From positions 1 to 55,794 of IMG/VR virus record IMGVR_UViG_3300048919_000576: a DNA stretch of 55,794 nucleotides, one strand, 5' to 3'. This stretch comes from a virus. The translations under genes were made by a program, and so were the position numbers. The notes under the pieces are model-generated. The model saw only the letters and a list, made by a program, of their open reading frames with translations. It had not been told where the DNA came from and made no database searches. Of the stretch, positions 40,701 through 49,000 are shown in pieces. Within the stretch, counting starts at the first letter, position 1, and each line of letters begins with the position of its first letter.

Positions 40701-41095
40701 CCGGCTACACGGGGTTTGATCTCTCCGGATATCGGGCTGCTGGCGGGCCTGTTGCGCCGAACTCTCTGTACGAAGTCAACGAACTGGGGCCGGAGCTCTA
40801 CAACGAGGGTGGCCGGTCGTTCCTGATGACCGGTGCCAATGGTGGCAGCGTTACGCCGCTGACCACCGGCGGCGGGCCTGCACTGGCTGCAATTTCTGGC
40901 GCTAGTGGAAGCCCGACGCAGATCAATGTGCAAGTTTCGGTAGCCAGCAACGGTTCGACCAGTTCTGCCACGGACGATCCTGCGTACGAACAGTTCGGCA
41001 AAGATCTCGCCGACTTTGTCGATCAGCGCTATCAAAAGTTGGTGAGCGTCGACCTTCGGCAGGGCGGCAAGATCAACCGGGCGATCAAGGGGTAA
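37772..41095 (+). CDS. Tape measure protein
   Basis: 1107 residues, the second-longest gene, starts MSTTFASLGIEVNSSSASKA. Long helical and coiled-coil stretches alternate with a hydrophobic Gly/Ala-rich segment (about 265-290, AAALIPAGLLAGVLGALGYA) and SFSDFTKSVLADMAKIAARQ. It sets tail length and reaches into the host membrane at DNA injection. It follows the G/GT pair as expected. Confidence 0.93.
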   Translation: MSTTFASLGIEVNSSSASKAADDLDKLVDSAVDAEKAIDDLGKSGEGLASTGKKISQAENEAAQGIDKATSAKERQVDASRKAGASAASEIAIISQLDKAMSGNIGSMEQLIQAEGLLERARKGGLVTIEQQESYQDRLGKAYERIEKAEAKEMAQKQRLIDAENRQIEALKRTVNGIDPVTAKLAKLEAQEKALNDLYKAGQIDATRYGEALAKIGKDRDGLTATETAFDKLKLGTRQAQENVMQLTNALQSGDWGSGARAVAQLGAGAGASAKSLAAALIPAGLLAGVLGALGYAYFDAQKQAREFNVAINGGSNDAGQSIASLKVMADTAGAITENFAGAREAVIALASGAATSGVQMQNLAQAAAAIGEVTGKGAGDIAKSLANAGDTATEAAEKISDQYGLLTYEQYQTIKAIDDQGDHQRALDTLSEDLNQSAQERLKHYRKSLSDIERDWDRVKVAIKGAYAEVRSEIFPDLAKQIEITQRVLDTRKGGGVTGAISNGLSSLNSFLGLNDGENDDSTPALEAKLAGLKARLSVSENNTAATGEATRANKELIAAQKELDKQMDNLNPLAKRQEAYKKLNDQFTTLYQDAEKTGQKSPLLDGVFFDGQKFSGGAYDKLRKAIDEQKKDPKAAAGSVDLSGFNDSKNALNTVLAEYKNAQKDLEASQKAGLISQPDYLQAREAMIGNERDEVTAAYEAEITALEAAKSKAGTSATQRIQLDQKIADARAAMVKVQQDADTELSVLAKNEEGRLKKQAEAVNTYSSALQQQVKTLREQGQRAAAGIGLGDRQRDLMSQQNGIDDRFNQQKLDLANQYGDGSRGMSLDEYTQKLAALKATQQDLHDTVQANYDEMTAAQGDWSAGASSAWQNYLESAQNAAGQTKSLLTNAFSSAEDAVARFAINGKFSFSDFTKSVLADMAKIAARQATSQGLSALFGVAASAAGSYFGGGGGNGLAAGSAGAVSSDLGASQAGYTGFDLSGYRAAGGPVAPNSLYEVNELGPELYNEGGRSFLMTGANGGSVTPLTTGGGPALAAISGASGSPTQINVQVSVASNGSTSSATDDPAYEQFGKDLADFVDQRYQKLVSVDLRQGGKINRAIKG

Positions 41096-41098
41096 TTC

Positions 41099-41437
41099 AT
41101 GGCAATTGAGCGCTTCACCTGGCAGACGGAGAAGGGTGCGACTGGCGATATCAAGCAGCGCACCCGAACCAAGCAGTTCGGTGATGGTTACGGCCAAACT
41201 GTCTCTGACGGCATCAACAACGAACAGCAGTCATGGCCTGTCAGCTATACCGGGAGTTCGGCAAAAATCAAAAACATCATTGCCTTCCTCCGTCGCCACA
41301 AGGGCGCGAAAGCGTTCCTGTGGACGCCGCCGCTGGGCGAACTCGGTCTCTACAAATGCGCGGGCTTTCAGCCATCCCACAAAGGCGGATCGGTTTACAC
41401 GCTGACAGCCACATTCGAACAAACCTTTCATCCTTGA
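41099..41437 (+). CDS. M: Minor tail protein M
   Basis: FTWQTEKGATGDIKQRTRTK followed by FGDGYGQTVSDGIN, with the end GGSVYTLTATFEQTFHP, is the lambda M family. 112 residues. It lies between tape measure and L. Confidence 0.88.
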   Translation: MAIERFTWQTEKGATGDIKQRTRTKQFGDGYGQTVSDGINNEQQSWPVSYTGSSAKIKNIIAFLRRHKGAKAFLWTPPLGELGLYKCAGFQPSHKGGSVYTLTATFEQTFHP

Positions 41438-41448
41438 GGTAACGCCGT

Positions 41449-42201
41449 ATGGCACTGATCACGGACATCCAGAAACTGGAGCCCGGAGGCGAGATTCGTC
41501 TGTTCGAAATTGACGGCACTGAATATGGCGCGGATTTTCTGCGTTTCCATGCACACGCAATTCCGCATACACCGGAGGAATTGCTCGCTTACGAAGGCTC
41601 GATTGATGACCTGCCTGCGAAGTCGATCTTCTGGCAAGGCAATGAGTACGCGGCGTGGCCAGTTCAGATCGAGGGCATTGGTGCGGACAGTAATGGTAGC
41701 GCCACCAGGCCGACTTTCATGGCGGGCAACGTCAATGGGCGAATCACCGCGCTGTGCCTGGCCTTCGATGATCTGCTGAAGTTTCAACTGACAGTGCGGG
41801 AGACGCTGGCCCAGTATCTGGATGCTGCGAACTTTCCGGAGGGAAATCCGACAGCAGACCCGACGCAAGAGACGCTGGAAATCTGGTTCATCGACCAGAA
41901 AACAGGCGAAGACGGTGAGGTTGTCCAGTGGGAGCTTTCGTCCCCGGGTGAGATCGACAACCACGGGTTGCCCGGGCGGCAGATGACGACCTTCTGCCAC
42001 TGGGCCATGACCGGCGGCTATCGCGGACCTAACTGCAACTACACCGGTGGGGCGATGTTTGATGACGATGACAATCCCGTCGACGACCCCAGCAAGGACG
42101 AGTGCAAGGGTGGATTAAAGTCCTGCAAGTTGCGCTTCGGCGAAAACAACCAGCTTCCACACGGTGGCTTTCCAGCCGTTTCTCTTATTGCACGGAGCTG
42201 A
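41449..42201 (+). CDS. L: Minor tail protein L
   Basis: 250 residues with the late cysteine group CHWAMTGGYRGPNCNY and DECKGGLKSCKLRF, as in lambda L, in which four cysteines bind an iron-sulphur cluster. Here C184-ish, C196-ish, C229-ish and C236-ish can do so. A tail-tip component. Confidence 0.9.
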   Translation: MALITDIQKLEPGGEIRLFEIDGTEYGADFLRFHAHAIPHTPEELLAYEGSIDDLPAKSIFWQGNEYAAWPVQIEGIGADSNGSATRPTFMAGNVNGRITALCLAFDDLLKFQLTVRETLAQYLDAANFPEGNPTADPTQETLEIWFIDQKTGEDGEVVQWELSSPGEIDNHGLPGRQMTTFCHWAMTGGYRGPNCNYTGGAMFDDDDNPVDDPSKDECKGGLKSCKLRFGENNQLPHGGFPAVSLIARS

Positions 42202-42203
42202 CC

Positions 42204-42968
42204 ATGCGCAAGCACATCTTGAGCGCGATCCAGGCGCACGCGGCGGCCGAGTACCCAAAAGAGTGCTGCGGGCTGCTGCTGGCCGTGGGCCGCAAACAGC
42301 AGTATTACCCTTGCCGCAACGTCTCGAACGAGCCGAACGAGGAGTTCCGAATAGATCCGGAGGAATACGCCCAGGCAGAAGACATCGGCGAAGTGATTGG
42401 CGTTGTCCACTCGCATCCGGACGCCACCAGCAGACCTTCACCGCGTGACCTAGCGATGTGCGAAGCGACGGCGATGCCATGGCACATCCTGAGCTGGCCG
42501 GAAGGCGATCTGCGCACTGTCATGCCCACCGGCGAAGTGCCGCTGCTAAAGCGGCCATTCGTCCACGGTGCGTGGGACTGCTGGCAGGTCTGCGCCGATT
42601 GGTACAAGCGCGAGTGGGGGCTGGAGTTCGAAGCCTTCAAGCGCGCCGATGGCTGGTGGGAAAGCAAGGACAATACCAGCCTTTACGAAGCGAACTATGA
42701 GGCAGCCGGCTTCGACCGCGTCGACCATCCCCAGCACGGCGACATGATCGTGATGGAAGTGGGGCGCACCGTTTACCCAAACCACGCCGGGATATTCCTC
42801 GGCACTGATCCTGCGCTGCCGGGTGAAGATGCTGCGACGTTCGGTCCCGGTCCGTTCCTGCTGCACCACCTATACGGCAGACCGTCGGAGGTAATAGTTT
42901 TTGGCGGGCCGTGGCTCGACAGAACACGCCTAATCCTCCGGCACAAAGATGCACCTTCAATTACATGA
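42204..42968 (+). CDS. K: Tail tip protein K, JAMM plus NlpC/P60 peptidase
   Basis: The N-terminal domain (1-115) holds HSHPDATSRPSPRD (His69, His71, Ser79, Asp82), the JAMM metalloprotease motif. The C-terminal domain has WDCWQVC (Cys126) and PNHAGIFLG, the Cys and His of NlpC/P60 cell-wall peptidases. The two-domain design is the lambda K layout, used in tail assembly and wall passage. A second, decayed copy of its 3' end lies at 44802-44900. Confidence 0.92.
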   Translation: MRKHILSAIQAHAAAEYPKECCGLLLAVGRKQQYYPCRNVSNEPNEEFRIDPEEYAQAEDIGEVIGVVHSHPDATSRPSPRDLAMCEATAMPWHILSWPEGDLRTVMPTGEVPLLKRPFVHGAWDCWQVCADWYKREWGLEFEAFKRADGWWESKDNTSLYEANYEAAGFDRVDHPQHGDMIVMEVGRTVYPNHAGIFLGTDPALPGEDAATFGPGPFLLHHLYGRPSEVIVFGGPWLDRTRLILRHKDAPSIT

Positions 42969-42997
42969 TGCGGAATTAACCGCTTGGAGTTTGGCTA

Positions 42998-43126
42998 ATG
43001 AATCAACCATCGGAGAAGGAAGCAGCCCAGAATGAGCTGCTTTTGAAGCTTGCAGCTATGTACCAAGTGAAGGAAGCAATCAGCCTTTCGCGTGAGCGGC
43101 AAGCTGCTCATCTATCCCTTTCATGA
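42998..43126 (+). CDS. 42-residue hypothetical ORF
   Basis: GGAG lies about nine nt before MNQPSEKEAAQNELLLKLAA. It overlaps the 3' end of the opposing gene by 47 nt. The helix-friendly sequence is coding-like, but the ORF is short and could be the head of a truncated gene. Confidence 0.35.
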   Translation: MNQPSEKEAAQNELLLKLAAMYQVKEAISLSRERQAAHLSLS

Positions 43127-43358
43127 CCGACTCTGCGGACTCAAAAGGAGTCTCAAAAAAATCGATTTCCTCTTTCCGGTTCCATTTGGCAATCGGATGT
43201 GCCTTCGCGCGCTCTAGCTGCGCCTTTAAATATTGCCGTTCATGAGGAGTCGATTTTTCATATATAAAGCCGGTTAAAACTTGAAGCACGGACAGGATTC
43301 CGTAGTTATACGAGCCGTCCAGCGTATCTTTTGTCATTGGCTCTTCAGGCTTGCTCAT
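43080..43358 (-). CDS. Hypothetical accessory protein, 92 residues
   Basis: GGAAAGTGAA precedes MSKPEEPMTKDTLDGSYNYG. It is a minus-strand gene in the accessory cassette between K and I. The sequence SVLQVLTGFIYEKSTPHERQ is helical. No family known. Confidence 0.65.
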   Translation of the reverse strand: MSKPEEPMTKDTLDGSYNYGILSVLQVLTGFIYEKSTPHERQYLKAQLERAKAHPIAKWNRKEEIDFFETPFESAESVMKGIDEQLAAHAKG

Positions 43359-43451
43359 TTCACTTTCCTTGCGTTATTCGCGCCGAAATTGGCGCAATCC
43401 CAGTCCTTGGGCTTGCAGGCAAAGGACTGGCCAGCATCCACAGTTTCCCGC

Positions 43452-43703
43452 TCAAGCTTTGGTTTGAGTTCTGACAATCAGCTCCCATTGGACGGGCTTT
43501 CCCTGACACTGGTGCTGGGTTTTATTCTGCGGTGGAAACGGATCACCTTCGTTTGATGTGATCTCATCACCACAGTGGTAGCAACGATAAATGCCAGAAA
43601 CAGGCACCTTCTGTCCGATCCCATAGATGTGTGTCCAGTGATCATTCTTCGGTTTATCAGTTGTCACGACATATTTCTTAGTTTCTTCCGTAACGAATGC
43701 CAT
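43452..43703 (-). CDS. Small zinc-ribbon-like protein
   Basis: AGGAGG precedes the ATG. The product (83 residues) has CYHCGDE and a later HQCQGKP, a CxxC plus HxC arrangement that might hold a zinc ion; TGxGxxVPxSGIYRCYHCG is often seen in small 'YjzC/zinc-ribbon-like' proteins. It is minus-strand in the cassette. Function unknown. Confidence 0.7.
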   Translation of the reverse strand: MAFVTEETKKYVVTTDKPKNDHWTHIYGIGQKVPVSGIYRCYHCGDEITSNEGDPFPPQNKTQHQCQGKPVQWELIVRTQTKA

Positions 43704-43836
43704 ACCAGCCTCCTATGCGGTAGTTCGGCGGCACAACGCTACTACGCCGTCTCTCGCTATGGATACTGTCCTTTCATCCACACTGGATGCACGGACAGGA
43801 TCACGCTAGGATCAACGTTTTGCGTGAGGGACCACC

Positions 43837-44379
43837 ATGATTAGAACCGTCGCTATCAACCCCGATTCGGAGATGGTTTCTTCTATCTCCCAAGAAGGAT
43901 CGATGAACCTCGGGGCGTCAATAACCGAGCATAACAATTGGCAGGATGTGGATTATCTAATCTTTTGTCAGAATTCAACCCCTTCTTGGATCGCTAAAAT
44001 TCATGAGCTAGTGTTTCCCAGGAGGGCTGGGGAAGCCTTGCTTTTCCGATTTTCCGAAATTCGTTCTTTAGAGGATCTAAGCGACGAAAAAGAAGAGAAA
44101 AAGAATGAGTTATTAAAACCTTTCTTCGCGGCAAGAAAGTCGGGAAAGTGGCCGCTACTTACTGAGTTTGAGAGTGATGAGTTTTTTACCGTCGGAGATC
44201 CTCTGCCGTTCTGTGCGCAACCGCGCGATCTTGGGCCATTACACATGGACAAAGCCGTACTTAGACTTGCGAAGACATACGGCGTCGATCCCGATCAAGT
44301 GGAGATCACAATTCGATCCAAGTCTGTTTCTGTTCCCCCGAACGTCAGGGCTCCATTGCCAGTAGATACACAGGAGTGA
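43837..44379 (+). CDS. Hypothetical accessory protein, 180 residues
   Basis: GAGGGACC lies before MIRTVAINPDSEMVSSISQE. It is AT-rich and has NNWQDVDYLIFCQNSTPSWI, with an acidic-basic middle (LEDLSDEKEEKKNELLKPFF). No recognised fold. Located in the cassette next to a lipoprotein gene. Confidence 0.65.
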   Translation: MIRTVAINPDSEMVSSISQEGSMNLGASITEHNNWQDVDYLIFCQNSTPSWIAKIHELVFPRRAGEALLFRFSEIRSLEDLSDEKEEKKNELLKPFFAARKSGKWPLLTEFESDEFFTVGDPLPFCAQPRDLGPLHMDKAVLRLAKTYGVDPDQVEITIRSKSVSVPPNVRAPLPVDTQE

Positions 44380-44384
44380 CCTGC

Positions 44385-44735
44385 ATGAAATTGATCGTAG
44401 GAGCGTTGGCGGTAGCGCTGTTGGCTGGTTGTGCCTCAATGAGCGAGCGTCGTGCTGACGGGCCATGGAAAACATTTAACAGTAAAAAAGATGCTACTAC
44501 TGTGGCCGAATGTGTTCTCTATGGCTGGCAGAATCAGTCCATAGCTGGGGCGCATTACGACGTTTTTGTGCAGCCGCTTCCTGATAGTGGTAAGACAGTC
44601 GTAAGCGCAGGCCAGATTGAGTTTGCGGATTTTAAGAACTCTTCAAATGGAAGCCGCGTTGAATTGTATTTCACGTCTGGACTGATGGATTGGCGTAAAA
44701 ACCGACGAGCCGAAGTTGTGAATAAATGTCTTTGA
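44385..44735 (+). CDS. Lipoprotein 1 (superinfection-type small lipoprotein)
   Basis: MKLIVGALAVALLAGC ends with a lipobox (LAGC, Cys16), so the mature protein is lipid-anchored. The remaining 100 residues include a Cys near 33 and a final Cys (KCL). Its first 60 nt are nearly identical to those of lipoprotein 2 at 44934. Cor-like lipoproteins near tail genes exclude other phages, but that is only analogy. Confidence 0.82.
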   Translation: MKLIVGALAVALLAGCASMSERRADGPWKTFNSKKDATTVAECVLYGWQNQSIAGAHYDVFVQPLPDSGKTVVSAGQIEFADFKNSSNGSRVELYFTSGLMDWRKNRRAEVVNKCL

Positions 44736-44762
44736 CGGAGTTGCCGTCGGGCGGTTTTTTTT
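44734..44762 (+). terminator. Terminator after lipoprotein 1
   Basis: GACGG-AGTTG-CCGTC and a nested CCG/CGG are followed by eight T. Confidence 0.65.
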
Positions 44763-44801
44763 GTTTGGAACATGCCGCAGCGTTCGGTTTTTGCCCGTTC
44801 T

Positions 44802-44900
44802 TTACACCATATGTACGGACTAGCGCCTGATGTCATTGTCTTCGGCGGGCCGTGACTTGACCGCACACGGTTGGTGCTGCGCCACAAGGGCACGCAGTGA
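44802..44900 (+). pseudogene. Relic of a second K gene 3' end
   Basis: The frame reads LHHMYGLAPDVIVFGGP, then TGA, then LDRTRLVLRHKGTQ and a stop. The intact K gene ends LLHHLYGRPSEVIVFGGP, Trp, LDRTRLILRHKDAPSIT. So one Trp codon became TGA, and a one-base loss earlier breaks the frame further upstream. It shows that an older K gene once joined lipoprotein 2. Confidence 0.85.
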
Positions 44901-44933
44901 TATCGTGGGCCATTTTCCACAGGAGTGACCTGC

Positions 44934-45284
44934 ATGAAATTGATCTTAGGAGCGCTGGCGGTAGCGCTGTTGGCGGGGTGTATGGCACCGACGATGAACG
45001 AAGCTAGGCAGAAAGGGCCGGACAAGATTCTGTACTCGAAAAAGTCTGACAAGGCAGTCGCTCAGTGCACTCAGTACGAATGGCAGAATCAATCCCTGTT
45101 CGGGGTAACGCCTGAAGCGACTCTTCAGCCTGGGCGCGATAATGGCTACACCGTGTTCACTGCCGGATCTGAATATTTCGTCGACATTCAACCTGGAGCA
45201 TCCGGTGCGGTGATCAAGTATTACGCAGTGTTGAACAACTGGATATCTGCTAAACGACTGAGCGCTCTGCAAAGCTGCCTTTGA
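44934..45284 (+). CDS. Lipoprotein 2, paralogue of lipoprotein 1
   Basis: MKLILGALAVALLAGC has the same signal and lipobox (Cys16). The mature part has the matching order of a Tyr-Trp-Gln-Asn-Gln-Ser phrase (EWQNQSLFGV against GWQNQSIAGA), a hydrophobic middle and a final CL. The two proteins share perhaps a third of residues by eye. It follows the K relic and precedes the I gene, the place it would hold in a phage without the cassette. Confidence 0.82.
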   Translation: MKLILGALAVALLAGCMAPTMNEARQKGPDKILYSKKSDKAVAQCTQYEWQNQSLFGVTPEATLQPGRDNGYTVFTAGSEYFVDIQPGASGAVIKYYAVLNNWISAKRLSALQSCL

Positions 45285-45298
45285 TCGAAACCTATTTC

Positions 45299-45323
45299 AA
45301 AACCCGCTTCGGCGGGTTTTTTA
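45299..45323 (+). terminator. Terminator after lipoprotein 2
   Basis: AAAACCCGC with GCGGGTTTT round a 4-nt loop, then T. Confidence 0.85.
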
Positions 45324-45339
45324 TTGCATGGAGAAAAGT

Positions 45340-45951
45340 ATGTCCGCACTGGCAATCAATTATCAGCCCATGACAACGATCTTGCTTTATGGGCAACTTC
45401 GCCAGTTCGGCCGCTCCTTCCGCCTTTCGGTGAGGGCGCCCGCTGAAGCCATCAAGGCTCTCTGTGTGCAAATCCCCGGTTTTGAAAGATTCCTTTCCAA
45501 TGCGAAATCTCGCGGAATCGAGTTCGCTGTATTTCGAGGTAAAACAAATATCGGAGAGTCGGAGCTGGGATTTGGGGGGGATGGAGAGATTCGGATCGCG
45601 CCGATCATCACTGGCAGCAAGAAGGCTGGCGGACTTCAAACGATTATCGGCGCGGTGCTTATCGTTGTCGGCTTGGTCATCACCGGCGGAACATTTGGCG
45701 CCGGCGCGCCCTTTGGCTCCGCGCTGATCACGATGGGGGCATCGATGGCTATCGGCGGCGTGATTCAAATGCTCAGCCCCGCAGCCAACGGTCTGAAGAC
45801 CAGCGCGTCACCCGAAAACACTCCCGGTTACGCCTTTGGCAGCGCCAAGAACACTACCGCATCGGGTAACCCGGTCCCGCTCTGTTACGGCAAGCGCCGT
45901 GTAGGGGGAGCAATCATAAGCGCCGCGATCTACGCCGAAGACCAGATGTAG
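45340..45951 (+). CDS. I: Tail assembly protein I
   Basis: GGAG precedes MSALAINYQPMTTILLYGQL. The protein has the lambda I order: an N-terminal ubiquitin-like part, then a hydrophobic stretch (QTIIGAVLIVVGLVITGGTF) and NPVPLCYGKRRVGGAIISAA at the end. 203 residues. It prepares the J tip. Confidence 0.88.
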   Translation: MSALAINYQPMTTILLYGQLRQFGRSFRLSVRAPAEAIKALCVQIPGFERFLSNAKSRGIEFAVFRGKTNIGESELGFGGDGEIRIAPIITGSKKAGGLQTIIGAVLIVVGLVITGGTFGAGAPFGSALITMGASMAIGGVIQMLSPAANGLKTSASPENTPGYAFGSAKNTTASGNPVPLCYGKRRVGGAIISAAIYAEDQM

Positions 45952-45970
45952 CCGAACGAACGAACACCAC

Positions 45971-45993
45971 AACCGCCCGAGAGGCGGTTTTTT
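45971..45993 (+). terminator. Terminator between I and J
   Basis: AACCGCC-CGAGA-GGCGGTT followed by T; may lower J expression. Confidence 0.75.
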
Positions 45994-46010
45994 ATGACCT
46001 GGAGGAAAAG

Positions 46011-49000
46011 ATGGGCGCAGCTCTGCAAATGGAAGTCCACGGCGAGAAGAGCGGCAGCAGCAAGCCAAAAACGCCGACCGAGGCGCCAGATAGTCTGCGC
46101 TCGGTGGCCGTGGCAAAAATGCTGATCGCGATGGGTGAGGGCGAGTTTGCCGGCAATCCCACCGCTCAGGACATCTATCTCGACAACACGCCACTGCAAG
46201 ATCCGCAAGGAAACATGAACTTCCCGAACGTGAAGTTTGAGTATCGCAACGGCTCAATTGAACAGGACTACATCCAGGGTATTCCGTCAGTAGAGAATGA
46301 AACCACTCTTGGCATTGAGCTGCGCAGCGGGACGCCTTGGGTGCGTGCGATTACCAATACCGATTTGTCGGCGGTGCGCCTGCGCTTTGCCTGGCCCATG
46401 CTTCAATCTGTCGATGCAAACGGCAACGTGAATGGCTACCGGATTGAGTACAAGGTCGAACTTGCCACAGACGGTGGCACATATCAGCAGGTGCTGAGTG
46501 AGGCGGTCGACGGCAAAACCGGAAGCATTTATGAACGAACCCGCCGTATTGACTTACCTGCCGCCACAAGCGGTTGGCTAATGCGCGTCACGCGAATCAC
46601 ACCGAATCAGAACAACCCCAACAAAATCGCCGACACGATGAACATCGCGGGCTTCACCGAGGTGATCGATGCGAAGCTTCGGTACCCGAACACTGCGCTG
46701 CTTTACATCGAGTTCTCCGCCGAACAGTTCCGAAGTATCCCGGCAGTGACTGTAGACACCCTGCTGAAAAAACTGCCGGTGCCGAGCAACTACAACCCGG
46801 AAACTCGAAGCTACACCGGGATCTGGGACGGCACGTTTAAACAGGCCTGGTCGGATAATCCTGCATGGATGACTTACGACATCACCGTCAGCGATCGCTT
46901 CGGCCTTGGCCGGCGCATAAAGCCGTGGCAAGTCGACAAATGGGAGCTTTACCGGATTGCCCAGTATTGCGACCAATTGGTGCCGGACGGGAAGGGTGGT
47001 CAAGAACCTCGATTCCTTTGTAGCCTGAACCTGCAAGGCAAAGCCGATGCTTGGTCGTTGTTGCGCGACATTTCGGCAATTTACCGAGGCATGACTTACT
47101 GGGCTCAAGGCCAAGTGTTTTCGCTTTCGGATATGCCGCGCGCGACTGACTTTGACTTCGCCTACACTAGGGCGAACGTGATCGACGGCAAGTTCACTTA
47201 CTCGAGCGCATCGGAGCGCACCCGGTACAGTCGCGCCCTGATCAGCTACGACAATCCGTCGAACAACTACGACACCGATGTCACGGCTGTTACTGACCCA
47301 AAACTTCAGCGCCGTTATGGTGATAATCCACTTGAGATCAGCGCCATCGGCTGCACTCGAGAGTCGGAGGCGCAGCGCCGCGGGAAGTGGGCGCTACTTA
47401 CCAACTCGCGCGATCGTGCAATCACCTTTAAAGTCGGCCTTGATGGTCGGATTCCGTTGCCAGGATATGTGATCCCCGTTGCGGATGAACTGCTTGCAGG
47501 TCGCCCCATCGGCGGACGTATTTCGGAAGTCGCTGGACGCACCATAAAACTGGATCGCGACACTCAAGCGAAGGCCGGTGATCGGCTGATCTTGAATCTG
47601 CCGAACGGCACCTGCGAGGGACGCACCGTGCAATCGGTAGCTGGCCGCGCGATCACGGTCACCGCAAATTACTCGGTGGCCCCAGAGTCTGAACTGGTCT
47701 GGGCGCTGGATGCCGATGACCTTGCCGTCCCTTTGTATCGGGTTACTGCGGTGTCTCGGCCGGAACCGGGAGTGTTTGAGATCTCGGCCGTCCAGTACGA
47801 CCCGAGCAAGTTCGCGCACATCGACACTGGTGCGCGACTAGAAGAGCGTCCAATCAGTGTGATTCCAATCACTGTGGTTCCACCGCCAGCCAGCGTTACG
47901 CTTACTTCTGCTTCGGTCATTTCGCAGGGCTTGTCGGTAGCCACTATGACTATCGCCTGGCCAGCCGTTCCCGGCGCAGTTGGCTATGACATCGAATGGC
48001 GCAAGGACAGCGGCAACTGGATCAAGCTGCAGCGCACCGGCATGACCAACGTCGACGTGGTCGGCATCTATGCTGGAGCCTACGTGGCGCGGGTGCGTGC
48101 GGTGAGCGCGTTCGACATCTCGTCGCAATGGCGCAACTCGATCCTGACAAACCTCAGCGGTAAGCAGGGTCTGCCGCCGGCCTTGGCGTTCCTGACCGCA
48201 ACTCCGCTGCTGTTCGGTATCTACCTGAAGTGGGGTTTCCCTACTGGCGCCGAGGACAGTCAGCGCACGGAGATCTGGTACGGGCCAACGACCTCGCTGG
48301 AAGCGGCAACCAAGCTGACTGACTTGGCCTATCCGCAGAGTGATTTCTCCATGCTCGGCCTGCGCGCCGGCGTGACCTTCTACTTCTGGGGCCGGATCGT
48401 CGACAAAATCGGCAACATCGGGCCGTGGTATCCGATCGGTATGGGTGTGCAGGGGCAATCCAGTTCTGATGCGGCCGCAATTCTCGAAATGATCGCGGGA
48501 CAGATCACCGAGACAGAACTCGGTGAGGACCTTCTGGCAGAAATCGAGAAGATCCCAGGCTTGCAGGCGCAAATCGACGCGCTCGATGGACTGAAAGGCT
48601 ACGACCCAGAAGCCACCTACGAAGAGTACGACCTGGTGGTGCAGGGCAAGCGTATCTATCAGGCGACAGGTCCAGTACCGGTCGAAACTCCACCACCGAA
48701 CCCTGCGTACTGGCTCGATGTTGGTCAGACCGTAGAAACCGCGAATGGCCTTGCTCAGCAGGTGGCGACCAACACCGCCGAGATCATCGAACTCGATGGG
48801 GTTGTCACCGCGCAGGCATCGGCTACGCAGACTCTGCGTGCTGCGTATCGAGAGGATGACGGGGTTGGCGATCTTACCGACGCAATGAAGGGCTGGACGA
48901 GCACGGCGTCGATAGCGACTGAAAGCAAGGTCAGGGCGTCTGAAAACGAAGCCACCGCCCAGCGCATCACCACGTTCGATGCAAAGATCGCCGCGAACGA

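Noticed and set aside
43080-44735. Anti-CRISPR locus
   Set aside because: The cassette has small unknown genes, but no Aca-type helix-turn-helix gene beside them; no basis for the claim.
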